Assembly: GCA_001592805.2 (NCBI GenBank)
Contig: CP051139.1
Span: 744,001-808,000 of the forward strand
Origin: Peltaster fructicola
Lineage: Eukaryota; Ascomycota; Dothideomycetes
Direction: 5' to 3'
DNA: 64,000 nucleotides
The position numbers and the translations under genes were made by a program. Below the pieces are notes generated by a model, which saw nothing but the letters and a program-made list of their open reading frames with translations, had not been told where the DNA came from and did no database searches. This document shows, piece after piece, positions 1-10,743 of the stretch; the first letter of the stretch is position 1; every line of letters begins with the position of its first letter.

Positions 1-926
1 GGGCCTGGTATAAACTCATGGTGAGCACGATCGGTTGTGTAAGGATGCGGAATGGTCTCGAAAGTGATTTGAGGAGCTTCCTGTTCAGGGACTCGTCCGA
101 CTGACCCTCGATGGAGTACTTGTTGGGAGCATCTTGTTCTTGCTCGAGGCGTGCTTTGCGCTGCTGTAGGATGATCGGAGCATAGGTTTCCTTCAGGAAC
201 AAGAATCCTGCGATTGTGTTGAGCATACAGACGATGGTAAGAACCCAAAAGATCCAGCGCCAGCCGAGACGCTTGACGATAACGCCTCCAGCCAGTGGAC
301 CTACTTTAAGTCAGCGAGAGTCGGTCAGCTTCATAAAGAGACATACCAATGGTTGGACCAAGCAAGGGCCCAAGTAAGTACCAACCAAAGATGCTTGCTC
401 TCTCACTTGGCATGAACATATCGCTGATCGTGCCACCGCCGTTTGCTATGCCCACAGCTCCGAAGAAGCCACTCAGTGTCCGCATTGCGATCAGGGTTTC
501 GATATTGGGGCTCAGAGCGCTTGGTATCTGCAGCAGAGAGAAGATTGTGAAGCAAATGATGTACAGCCGTCGTCGTCCGAACGTTTCTGACAGTGGTGCT
601 AGAAACAATGGACCCAATCCGAGCATAATTACGAAACCTGTCGTGCAACCGATGACAGTGGTGTCATCGGTGTTCAGCCCTTTGGCGATGTCTCCAATAC
701 CGGGTGTGAACATCGATGAAGCCAGAGGTGACAGCACTGACATTAGAGCAATGACTGCTGTGTTCACCAGCTTCCTAGATCGTGGCCAGTGTCGAGGGTT
801 CTCTGGGTCGTCATCGTTCATCTTCAGCACCTCCCGGCTGTCTCCGCCTTCGCCGCCATCGACAAGATGTCTGTCCTGCAGCAGAGGTGCTCGCTCATCG
901 TCCTGACTGATATCTTTGGCCGGCAT
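1..926 (-). CDS. MFS transporter, DHA1 drug:H+ antiporter-like (3' end outside window)
   Basis: This is the N-terminal part of a 12-14 TM major facilitator protein, probably an efflux pump at the plasma membrane. Exon 1 (about 345-926) encodes a hydrophilic, acidic N-terminus with the motif PENPRHWPRSRK, common in fungal DHA1 carriers, followed by about five membrane segments. MFS motif A appears as LSETFGRRRLY. An intron of about 43 bp beginning GTATGT separates it from exon 2 (1 to about 302), which continues with GPLAGGVIVKRLGWRWIFW, the usual loop after TM4-5, then TM6 and the central hydrophilic loop. The frame is still open at base 1, so the C-terminal half is missing only because the window ends. 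The substrate cannot be told from sequence. An adenylating enzyme gene lies just upstream in the same orientation, so a shared metabolic role is possible but unproven. Confidence 0.88.
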
Positions 927-1262
927 CTTGTCCCGTCAGTTGTAGCACTCCTAAGTAAGGAATTGACACTGTCGTTGATGACAAGAGAAGCTCAGCCAAG
1001 ATACCAAGTTTATGCAGCTATGGCTGCTTACTTACCGCTTCGCACCGCAAGTGCGCTGTGATGATACGCGGCCTCAGGTAACCAATGATGCGCTACATCT
1101 ATCAGATCTGAAAAGACGCGTGAAATCGATCGCCTAGAAACGATGAGGTCACTCTCTAGCAGAGCCTCAGGCTAGCCGCTTTTAGTCATAAAGGTCATTG
1201 CTCATGTCGGGTTGCTATCTTTCAAAAGGACGTGAAAAGTCTAGCTTCACTCCGTGTCAAAC
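927..1262. other. Intergenic, upstream of the MFS gene
   Basis: About 336 bp between the end of the adenylating-enzyme gene and the start of the MFS transporter, both on the minus strand. It should hold the transporter promoter. I see no convincing ORF or repeat. Confidence 0.5.
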
Positions 1263-3141
1263 TCAACTTGACTTGCTCGCAAGATATCTCAGCAGAGCTG
1301 CCTTCAGCTCTATCTTGTTCACCTTGCCGATGTTGGGATTGACAGGCCAATCGTCATAGCCAAGCTGCTTCAGCGTCACAGCACCACCTATCGCATAGTC
1401 TTTACCCAGAACCTCAACCACTTCGCTCTTCAGATCGTTCTCGGTCTTATCCTGAAAGCTTGACAGGATCGCGTATGGCTCAGCACCAAGTACCGGATGG
1501 TCAATGCCAATTACTGCAACCTAGTGCACGGTCAGCTCAGCTTCAATTCTCATCGATCTTCACTCACCACAGCACTTGTATATGCTGCCAGAGTTGTCTC
1601 CAACACTGCTGGTGTGATAGGTATGGCAGCACGTTTGATTATGTCCTTGCTTCTGCCAAGGATGAAACAGTGACCTTTCTCGTCGATGATTGCAGTATCA
1701 CCTGTTTTCATCCAGTTCACACCGTCTTGAGTGTAAAAGTTCTGCGGGCTGACATTGTGCAGGTAGTTGCGTATGGTGATATAAGTATCGACATGCATCT
1801 CGCCAGGAGTGCCGCGTGGTACGATGTTGCCTGCACCTGTCAGTCTTTGTCTACGACACTTGATGCTTACTCGCCTTGCTCGTCCACAAGTTTGATATTG
1901 ACACCCTCACGTACAGTGCCAAACGATGGTACATCAGCATAGTAGACAATGTCTCCCTTGAAGAATGGCCAGTGGAAGAAGTTGCCTCCCTCAGACATTC
2001 CGAACACGTTGACGAACTTAGCATTGGGAAATATCGCCTGTGCCAGCTGTACAGTTGTGCGCGTGAGTATGTCGCCACCCATAGCTACTGTTGCGACACT
2101 GCCATTCCTGCTTACATCTAAGGAGGGATGCGTGGCAATGGCGTGCAGTTGTGCTGGAAACAGAATCATGTCGGTGACTTGGAGCTGTGCGACTGCATCG
2201 ATCGCTCCTGCAGGTGCTGCGGAAGGCCCGGCTATTATCATGGTATCGCCATCTCCCCAGGTAGCCAGTGAGACCAGCGGCAAGACTGCCCGGAAGTTCG
2301 CAGAGTGGATGAGTCGTCGAGAAGGAGTGGTTTTGTCTGCTTTCGGGGCCGCTCCAAGACCATGCAGCAGAGTGAGGACGTTGCGTGGACATCCTTTTGG
2401 TCGTCCGACTGAGCTGCCACTTGTAAAGAGTGTAAGAGCAGTCCGATCATGGTTGTCCGATCGAGCGCTCTCAAGGATTGCAGCTTCGGCTGATGCATCG
2501 ATCTTTGGCCCATAGCTATCGAGTTCTGACCAACCTTGGGGAACAGCAGCGCTCTTATCTGAAGGAGAGACAAGCTTAACAGGCACCACAACACCCGTTG
2601 CCTTAATGGCTGCATCGACTGCTGCAGCACCTGCATTATCAGCAACGATGATTACTGCTGGTTGAAGTTCTTCCAGAAAACCTTCCAGCTGAACCTTGCG
2701 GGCGTCTTGGAGAAGCCCAAGATCGAGTGAGGCCATGTTCATCTTGGCCAAAATGCTTGTAAAGAAGCTCAAACACCAGTCAACACCATTTGGCAATATT
2801 GGTGATATCGTCGATCCTTCCTTGATGGCAGCATTCTTCAGTGCAGCTGTTAATCGCACAGCGCCCTGATGGAGCTGCTGGTATGTCCAGGTCAAGTTCC
2901 CAGAGACACCATTCGTAGATTGACCGGCAGAGCTTCCCACAATGTTGGCTAGATGAGACGAAGATTGGTGCATGGTCTGAACAGCTGCCTTCTTCCAGTT
3001 CTTGCGAAAAGGCTCCTCGAGAGCAGCGTATAATGATGGCTCGTATTCAAGACGGCCATTGTCGATGTGTGAAAGACAAGTGCTGGCTACCATGCTGATG
3101 GACTTCCTTGTGATATAGTAGCATGATGGTGGACATTGCAA
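1263..3141 (-). CDS. AMP-dependent acyl-CoA synthetase/ligase family protein
   Basis: Adenylates a carboxylic acid with ATP and usually transfers it to CoA; the substrate is unknown. Core motifs are visible in order: P-loop-like TLFTSGSSVGRPKG, the aromatic motif NVFGMSEGG, WMKTGDTAIIDEKG (ATP ribose-binding Asp), GRSKDIIKR (hinge), and near the C-terminus NIGKVNKIELK with the expected catalytic Lys. There are at least three exons: exon 1 from 3141 to about 1875, exon 2 from about 1837 to 1568, exon 3 from 1520 to 1263. The second intron is clean (GTGAGT...CTAG). The first joint is awkward: keeping the conserved residues on both sides in frame allows only a gap of about 20-26 bp, while the canonical alternative (GTGAGG...GTGCAG, about 80 bp) would remove a conserved stretch. 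No peroxisomal SKL-type ending is seen (it ends KSS). A later Met (MVAST) may be the true start. Confidence 0.8.
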
Positions 3142-4731
3142 TCGATGTCCATTTTATAGCTCGCCACGCTATGAGGTATGGATCACGGATCGCATCGTTC
3201 TTACGTTATATGACCATCTGACGTCTTACGAATGACGACAAACGGTACTTTCGTACTGCATGCCCACAGATCCATTGGCGTCTGGTTGACGGTAAAGCAG
3301 CAGACTCCACGGCTAAAAGAATGACCGAATGACCGACAGCTGAGCTGGACGAGAATATGATAGAAAGAAGATATTGCTCACTCGCTAATGCAGGTTAGTG
3401 ATCTGCACTCCAGGATGACCGGGGCTCTGCAGTAGGAAACATGGGGCCAAGGAGACAACATGGGGCGAAAAAAGGACTGCATGCTTACAAACGATGGAAG
3501 CTGTATTGCGTCGCACACTTTGGAATGCAAGCCCAGCAAATCATTCTCCACTGACCATTCAACGTGATCGCTGTGTGTCTCCCGCATCATTACCTTGAGT
3601 GACTGTCTCACTCAGGAGGGATCTGCGAATGTATCATGACCTCAGGCGGTTGTCATCGGGGCTTTGTTGCTGCTGCAGTGGTGCCGGTCACCACTCTGAC
3701 GTGTGACTGCTCGCGCATTCGCATCAAGTCATCCAACCAGGTACGTTGCTAGCATTCCACTGGGTCATATCGGCAGAGCGTCCCATGGATGCCGTTGTCA
3801 CGAGTACACATGTATGTTCTAGGAGACTGTGTCGAGTTGAAGGTATCAGGAACATGCATTTTGTGATGAATGTAGCATGCAACTGCCGAATGCATTAGTC
3901 CTTAACGTACTCATACTGCACCACCGACATCACTACCGACGAACACTATATCCGGTCGGTGACGCAGTGGTTCGCAGTGTCGGATTGTATACCAGCGAGA
4001 TGCAATGACACAAAGCAGTCGAGACATCCAATTTGCCCTCAAGAGTCGAGACATGATCGTCACAGCTATGCACTGCACAGTTCGGCATAGCGTATGGCAA
4101 AGCACGGTCTGCTCATGTTTGACGTGTGATGAGCATGCTCCGGCCCCAAGGGAATGCAAGGTGGCGTAATGCATGAAGCACAGCTGAGACCTGCTGCGAA
4201 GACCATGCAATCTTCAGAGCTGTACTATCAGGGTTCTGCGACCATCTCACAAGTGCCGTTTGGTGAAGACATTTCCCATGCCGTGCGAGACTTGCTGGGG
4301 TGTAGCAGATCACGAGGGCCACGATCTGATGGCAGCGGTCCGCACGAACTGATGGTTCCGTCAGTAGGTCGTAGTGATGTGAAAAGTAATGAAGTCATCG
4401 TGCTGTGGGTGTTGTGATCTGTAACAGAACCATTGTCGCTCTTGTCAGCGTAAAGCGACGAGATAAGAGGAGAGCAGCCAGATGTAAGTGCTGGAGTGTT
4501 GCATGTATCACGCCACAGAATATCTGAGACCATAGGCGGCAGTATCCGCTCGGCCGTATCGCTGAACCACAGTTGCGCTTGCTACAAGGCAGCAGAATAC
4601 TGACCCGCCTAGTGGCCAGCATCTAGGCGGCAGATTCGCTATAGACAACTCGACCTCGCTGCTTCGCTGCGACAACTTCATAGTCATCATGCGCCACGCA
4701 TGAGAACCGCAACACGAACATCACTACAACC
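3142..4731. other. 1.6-kb divergent intergenic region
   Basis: Lies between the adenylating-enzyme gene (minus) and the HeLo-pseudokinase-protease gene (plus), so it must contain both promoters. The scattered short ORFs on both strands have no protein-like character. I see no repeat or RNA gene. Confidence 0.5.
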
Positions 4732-7700
4732 ATGGACGCCTATAGGAATGCGCCTCTCGTGCATGGGCGCACGACTCACCTCACGAAGCTCTACTCAGAT
4801 GTCAAGCAAAGCGCAGTGAAGCAGAGCGCAGTTACAACTCTTGATGTCAAGTCCTTTCTCAGTCAGCAAGCTGCCACAGAGCAATTCAGCGCACTCCATC
4901 GCAAGTTCAGGATCCAAAAGGACCGCCTGGTCACCTGGGGTCTAGAATGGGACGATGAAGGCAAAGGCGCTGAGACCAACATCGACGAGACTGTTGAGCG
5001 AGCCGGCTTGACGGAGACGGTGACCAGCGTTCTCGCCAACGTCAAAGAAGTTACAGATGAACTCGAAAAGGTTCGCAGTGGTGTCTCTAAGCCTGGCGAG
5101 AAATATCAGCCGTCGATCTTCGATGAAGAACGATATGGCGACCTACTCAGCGATCTCACAGCATCCATCGATACGTTGTATGATCTCTCACGGACACGAA
5201 GAGCTCTGGTCCGAGGCGAGCATCCAATGCTGAGCAACACAACACAACAACAAGCAACACAATCCACGCCTATGTCTAAACGACAATCCAAGGCTCCAAG
5301 CTTTGCAGACAGCGATATAACATCAGCTCCTGCAGCACCTCGGGCCGTATACTCGCCATATGTCGGCTTACCACCTATAATCGACCCTTCGGCGCTGCGC
5401 ATGCCAGCCGAGAGTCCTCCACCCTACGAGCCTCCTGGTGTACCAATGGCGTCTCGACTAATCGCCAACCTCATCCGCGCACGAGCACCAGAAGAAGTGC
5501 GTAACGCTATGGGCAGCGACAATGCGGAGGTGCCTGTGCTTGTCGAATATGCAGACTTCGACCCAGCATATCGCCAGACCGGCGTGCCACCACCACTACA
5601 AAGAATTGAGGATCTATCCAGGACGTTCCCACCTATGCGTCCAGAATCGCAATCGAACCTTAGCCTGCTTGGCTACTTTGAGGATCCTAGACAGCCTCGT
5701 GTCGGACTAGTATATGACCTACCATATTCTGTGCAAAACAGGCTTCTCAGTAATCCTGCACGCAGAACAGAGAACATGGCACCTTTGAGCCTTCTCAGGT
5801 TGTTAAGAAAGCAAGATAGGACGACAGCAAATGCCGGCCAGTCAGATGCACCACCTCTCGAAGCACGCTTCAAGTTAGCTTTACGCCTTGCCGAGCAGCT
5901 GTATATGTTGCACTTGCAGGAGCTACCTCATGGTAACATCAACAGTAGCAGCGTACTTTTTGCCACAGCGAATAACGAGTCCACATTCACACGCATGAAA
6001 CAACTACGAGCGCCGATGTGGGCATCTTTCAACATCTTTCCACACTCATTGGGCGGGCCAGTGAGAGCTCCACACAACATATACAAGCACCCTCAGGAGG
6101 GTGAGAATTCAGCCGGAGATGGTCTGAAATACGACATGTATGCTTTCGCATTGCTACTGGTAGAGATCGGACTGTGGGCACCTCTCGGCGACTTCTACAA
6201 GCCAAAGTACAGTGCAGCGGATTTCAAGTTACGAATCGAAAAGCTCTGGATTCCCAAGCTCGCAGAACGTTGTGGTAGTGCATACATGCGAGCAGTTCAA
6301 GCATGCATTCGCAACGTCGATTCTGGAGAGCTGACAACAGAAGGCATGTTTGGCTACATCTTCGACAATCTACGCAAATGCTGCGCTCTTGATGAAGATA
6401 CTGAAGACCTTACGCCCTCATCACCATTCACCTCGCCTCAGCAGGAGTATCAGTCATTCGTACCATCGAACGTGGCTGTCACAGCACCTGTATTCACACG
6501 ACATGTAGAGGCACCACTCGCTCGAGGCGCTGAACTCGATCCGAACTTGCTGAGCCCGACGCTCTCGATGAAAGACTTCAAGAGAAGAGTTACGCAGATT
6601 CAGCGTCAATGGCGAAAGTACCGCTCATGGCTACGAGAGATACAGACGATTCCCGATGACGAAGCGATTGCACGAAAGCTGTCGGAGATGGAGAATGCAG
6701 ATGTCGCCGAAGCTGTACCTGCGCCTGCACCTGCATCTGCACAGCCCAAGACGAATCTATCAGAGTTCCCATTTCTCGAAATCCCTAAGGCTATTGTCGA
6801 AGACTGGAATAATGGTACTGCCGTGGAGTTGTCCCGCATTGTCAACAGAGCATTGAAAGGAACCAGAGAGTCGTGTTCGATAACACTGACATCTTTTGGA
6901 GAGACGCTCGAAACAGCTCGACCAACATACCTCGTCACCTGTGCATCGACGAAGATTGTGAAGGCTATGCTAAAGCGACACTTCAGGTGCGATCCAGCAT
7001 CATGCTATGTGCGCGTGGAGAAGGGTAAGGTCACCCGTTGTAGAAAGGCAAGGCCTATCTCAGCTGCTAGGGCAGCCACACGCAGTATGGCACCACGATA
7101 CGATCTGGACAGTGACGCAGTCAATTCTGACTACCAGCCACAACCAATGTGTGGTGCATCTATTGGTGCGTACAAAGACGAAGAACACCTCCCACCAGTG
7201 TCTTTCGGAGGCGTTGTCGTCATCGACGGCAAGTCGTATGGCATGAGTGTGCACCATATGCTCGAAGCCGATGAAGACGAAGAGGAGGATGACATTGATG
7301 AAGATGACGAAGAGGGGTCAGATACTGCTAGTCTGGTTGATGTCGGCGAGAATGCTGAGCTGCTACTATCTGATGATGGCAGCACGATTCGTGAGCTCTC
7401 TGTGGCATCGGACATCAGTCTTGACGAAGAGACGCAGTTCGCAGGCGATGTTGGTGGTATTGCTCCTGGCGAGGGCCTCGACATCGATATCACTCAACCT
7501 GCCCTCGACGACGCGATCGCCCAAAATCTGCATGCTGAGCAGAGCGACTCCGAGTCCGGTTCGGATTCTGGTGTAGATGAGGACCATATCTTGTCATACA
7601 AGCTTGGCCAAGTACACGCATCGTCCGGCTTGAAACGAAGCGCTACCAAAGGGACTGAAGAAGGATACAAAGGCATCAGTTCAAGTCTGCCACAAGAAAT

Positions 7701-8304
7701 TGACTGGGCGTTGTTCGAACTTCTCCCACCTCGAGTGCAGCCTTACAACATCGTCAAGGGCGGACAACAGTATTGTGACGGGCCTGCTGACGGCCAGGAC
7801 TCAATCCCAACAAGCATCCGAGGCAGTTCTCAGCTCGCTGGTGCCAAAGTACACTGTCTAGGCAGGACAAGTGGTCTATCGAGTGGCACTGTCTCCTCAG
7901 CCATGGAGCTTCTTAGACTGCAAGGTCGAACTACGTTCTCGGCCAGCTGGGCTGTCCATGGCGGTTTCGGAGTTGGAGGCGACTCCGGAGCCTGGGTCAT
8001 TGATAGCGAGAACTTGGTCGTCGGGCATGTTCTCGCAGAGAGAAACGGAAGGACATTCATCTGTCCAATGGACCTTCTCTTTGACGACATGAGGTCTACA
8101 CTGGGAGCGAAGAATATCTCTCTGCCTATACCGTCAAAGAACACTGAAGGCGGCTGGTTCATACAGGACACCGTTGCCGACGCGGTGTCACGCCTACGAT
8201 TGAACGACAACGATGGAGGAGTCGCTGTGCCATATTCGCCGGCTGCCTCACAACACGGAGGCGAACTCGCCCATAACATGGCACCATTGCAGTCTGCTCG
8301 TTGA
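4732..8304 (+). CDS. HeLo-like / pseudokinase / trypsin-like protease fusion protein
   Basis: An intronless 1190-residue protein with three recognisable parts. Residues about 1-150 resemble HeLo/HET-S-type helical domains, including the HRKFRIQKDRLVTWGLEW stretch typical of that fold, but the usual hydrophobic N-terminal helix is absent. Residues about 330-560 look like a kinase fold: LRLAEQLYMLHLQELPHGN sits where the catalytic loop should be, with HGN (400-402) replacing HRD, followed by a YDMYAFALLLVEIGLW helix; this is probably a pseudokinase. Residues about 780-1160 look like a chymotrypsin-fold protease: His 841/842 in SVHHML, Asp 991 in IDWALFEL, and Ser 1085 in VGGDSGAWVID, the GDSG nucleophile motif. 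A long acidic insert follows the His. Known: HeLo domains in fungi act in incompatibility cell death. Inferred: a cytosolic signalling or death protein with a protease output. The ATG at 4732 has good context (accATGG). Confidence 0.8.
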   Translation: MDAYRNAPLVHGRTTHLTKLYSDVKQSAVKQSAVTTLDVKSFLSQQAATEQFSALHRKFRIQKDRLVTWGLEWDDEGKGAETNIDETVERAGLTETVTSVLANVKEVTDELEKVRSGVSKPGEKYQPSIFDEERYGDLLSDLTASIDTLYDLSRTRRALVRGEHPMLSNTTQQQATQSTPMSKRQSKAPSFADSDITSAPAAPRAVYSPYVGLPPIIDPSALRMPAESPPPYEPPGVPMASRLIANLIRARAPEEVRNAMGSDNAEVPVLVEYADFDPAYRQTGVPPPLQRIEDLSRTFPPMRPESQSNLSLLGYFEDPRQPRVGLVYDLPYSVQNRLLSNPARRTENMAPLSLLRLLRKQDRTTANAGQSDAPPLEARFKLALRLAEQLYMLHLQELPHGNINSSSVLFATANNESTFTRMKQLRAPMWASFNIFPHSLGGPVRAPHNIYKHPQEGENSAGDGLKYDMYAFALLLVEIGLWAPLGDFYKPKYSAADFKLRIEKLWIPKLAERCGSAYMRAVQACIRNVDSGELTTEGMFGYIFDNLRKCCALDEDTEDLTPSSPFTSPQQEYQSFVPSNVAVTAPVFTRHVEAPLARGAELDPNLLSPTLSMKDFKRRVTQIQRQWRKYRSWLREIQTIPDDEAIARKLSEMENADVAEAVPAPAPASAQPKTNLSEFPFLEIPKAIVEDWNNGTAVELSRIVNRALKGTRESCSITLTSFGETLETARPTYLVTCASTKIVKAMLKRHFRCDPASCYVRVEKGKVTRCRKARPISAARAATRSMAPRYDLDSDAVNSDYQPQPMCGASIGAYKDEEHLPPVSFGGVVVIDGKSYGMSVHHMLEADEDEEEDDIDEDDEEGSDTASLVDVGENAELLLSDDGSTIRELSVASDISLDEETQFAGDVGGIAPGEGLDIDITQPALDDAIAQNLHAEQSDSESGSDSGVDEDHILSYKLGQVHASSGLKRSATKGTEEGYKGISSSLPQEIDWALFELLPPRVQPYNIVKGGQQYCDGPADGQDSIPTSIRGSSQLAGAKVHCLGRTSGLSSGTVSSAMELLRLQGRTTFSASWAVHGGFGVGGDSGAWVIDSENLVVGHVLAERNGRTFICPMDLLFDDMRSTLGAKNISLPIPSKNTEGGWFIQDTVADAVSRLRLNDNDGGVAVPYSPAASQHGGELAHNMAPLQSAR

Positions 8305-8604
8305 GATGAGCATCGACATTTGATTCATGATACACCTTGAGATACCCAACCAATCTATTCTTCTTCTTGATATGCCTTCGATCTTCAATCCCAACCTCAA
8401 CGTTTGTTCTGACATGTCAGCTCACCTCGGCCATCCTCGTATAATAATTACCGTGGTTCTCGGTCAAGCTCATGAATGCAGTCATCCGTTAGTGCCCGCC
8501 CAGCTCACACCAATGAACTTGTGTTTTGAGCTTTCGATTGCTTCGTAATGCTATACTCCCTCGGTCTTCTGATATACTAAACATTCCGACAACTTCGAGC
8601 TACC
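8305..8604. other. Short intergenic region
   Basis: 300 bp between two plus-strand genes: 3' flank of the fusion-protein gene and promoter of the CCDC97-like gene. No feature recognised. Confidence 0.5.
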
Positions 8605-9269
8605 ATGGGATCGACCTCAACGTCGTTTGCACCGCTCAACGGAGCTGCAAACGCATATGCTGAGCACCGAGATGATGCTCGTGCAAGTCCAACAAGAGTC
8701 AAGAACCGACGACGCAGATACCTGGATCTGCATCCGGAGTACTTCCATAACGATGGTAGAGAGCTAGCAGGTGCACAATGTTTGCCCTGTAGCAGAGCGT
8801 AAGACCAATGATGCATGCAGATCCGTTACTATACGACAGACTCGTTCGGCGATTCATGACAACAGAAGAGCGCGAGACCCATGGACAAGATCGTAGTCTT
8901 GCGAGTATGCTTGAAGCGAACCTCACCAGATCAGAGGCGAAGATTGAAGCGCTAGAGCATCCTGATCCTGACGATCCACTCGTGTATGTCAAGACAGATG
9001 ATGGCACGATCGTTGGCATAGAGCGTGACGAGGCCGCAAGACCTGACAATAGGGAAGATGCTTGGGAAAGATGGAAGGACTACATTACACAGAAGTTCTT
9101 GCAAGGTAAGGATGAAGATGCCGACTATACCGCGATCGATGAGAACGAGGCATATGACGATAGTGCTGAGGAGGATAGAGGTAGGTTGGAAAGATATACC
9201 GATGCGCAAGAGGAGCAGTTCGTGGGCAATGCTTCGCCGATGGGTGAGACAGGCGTACAAGACTTCTGA
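8605..9269 (+). CDS. CCDC97-like C-terminal domain (DUF2052) protein
   Basis: Two exons, 8605-8770 and 8821-9269, joined across a 50-bp GTGCAC...GCAG intron, giving 204 residues. The joint restores the conserved run YFHNDGRELADPLLYDRLV, followed by GQDRSLASMLEANLTRSEAK, which is the signature of the CCDC97 C-terminal domain. The tail is acidic (DEDADYTAIDENEAYDD). The human relative is reported with the SF3b branch-site recognition machinery, so a nuclear role in splicing is plausible; nothing in the sequence proves it. The neighbours are unrelated. The start at 8605 is the first ATG of an otherwise protein-like exon. Confidence 0.82.
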
Positions 9270-9504
9270 TCGGAAAGACGGAGTTCTAAGTGGTGTGTTT
9301 CCACTTCGAAGACCATGGAAATGCTGTGCGTTTCTGCAGGCTGTGGATGTTCATTGAGCAGGTCTGACATCGGCATTGGGATTGGTAGCATTTGAAATCA
9401 CTCACATGTATTGTATGTAATGTTCGAGGATTATTTACGCTTGGCGCATCTACCTCCTCCATAAGTCGAGTTTTGATCCATATGATATCGTCATCTCTTT
9501 CACC

Positions 9505-10691
9505 ATGGCCTCAATAATAGATAACCACCCAAAGGCTATCTCCGTCAATCTGGCTGAGCTTCAAGATGGAAGTGTATCATTAGAAACACTAGAACGAGCC
9601 TTTGGGCCAGACTCCCTTGGTATCATACTCGTTCGAGGTCTACCACAACACTTTGCTTCACTTAGGCATAAAATGCTTTCATTCTCGTCATATCTAGCCA
9701 ACCTACCAGACAAGGAACTTGGTAGGGTCTGAAGCTGCGATCATACAATATGAGCTGACTACCATAGCCAAGCTCGAAAGGCCTGAGGCAAAGTATAATG
9801 CTGGCTGGTCCTGTGGCAAAGAGACTCTTGCGGATGGACGCTACGACACATTCAAAGGCTCATACTATGCGCAGCCCATACACAATGACGCTCTCGAGCA
9901 GAGAGCGCGCGCTCTCTACCCCGATCTCGTCGCCTTCGTAGCGCCGAATACCTGGCCTGATGAAGCAGTGCTACCAGGCTTCCGGGAAACGTTCGAGTCG
10001 CTATGTCGACTGATCGTGGATGTAGCAGCCTTGGTCGCGCGAGCGTGTGATCGATATGGTGTGGCACGCCTTGATGGCTACCAGCCTGGCACCCTCGAGA
10101 ACATCGTCAGACAGAGTGTGTCAACCAAGGCACGACTCTTACACTACTTTCCTCCACCACCCGAGCATTCGATGGCGAGACCAGACTCTGCCGTGGCTTC
10201 AGACGACGACTGGTGTGCCACACACACCGATCTTGGCGCTCTGACCGGTAAGGAGACCAAGACTAATAAGACACTCGAGTTGACCACTTCTTGCAGGACT
10301 GACAGGGCAGATGTTCATTGATGAAGATTCGCATGCACCTAGACGACAGCCAGACGGAACACTGTCTGAGTTGCCAGAAATGCAGTCACATCCGGATGCC
10401 AAAGCCGGACTATGGATCAAGGACCGCTCTGGCAGAACAACACAAGTCGATATACCCAAGGATTGTCTTGGCTTTCAGACTGGTATGGCACTGCAGCTGA
10501 TCACTCGTGGTAAGTTTAGAGCAGTCCCACACTTCGTCAGAGGCGCAGCTCCGGGCAAAGCAGGACGTATAGCGAGGAACACTCTAGCAGTCTTCACACA
10601 GCCGAACCTGTGGGAGAAAGTGGACGAGACAAGAGACTTTGCAACATTTGCGCAGGAGATCATCAATGGGACATACGGCAGCACTAGCTGA
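9505..10691 (+). CDS. 2-oxoglutarate/Fe(II)-dependent dioxygenase-like protein
   Basis: Three exons (9505-9721, 9768-10247, 10297-10691) with short canonical introns give 363 residues. The cupin core is recognisable: HTDLG supplies the first iron ligands (His 225, Asp 227), split from the next strand by the second intron; LITRGKFRAVPHFVRG supplies the distal His (311); and RIARNTLAVF follows with the Arg expected to hold the 2-oxoglutarate carboxylate. N-terminal ILVRGLP and the SFSSYLANLP helix are typical of isopenicillin-N-synthase-like enzymes. The family hydroxylates or desaturates small molecules; the substrate is unknown. No signal peptide, so probably cytosolic. Not within an obvious biosynthetic cluster. 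Confidence 0.85.
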
Positions 10692-10743
10692 AGGATAAGA
10701 TTTGCCTAAGGGTATATTGTTTATCTCGTGAGGATTGGTTCGA

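Noticed and set aside
7131-7493. Minus-strand frame rich in Ser
   Set aside because: Antisense shadow of the acidic insert in the fusion protein (GAY/GAR codons read as Ser/Thr).
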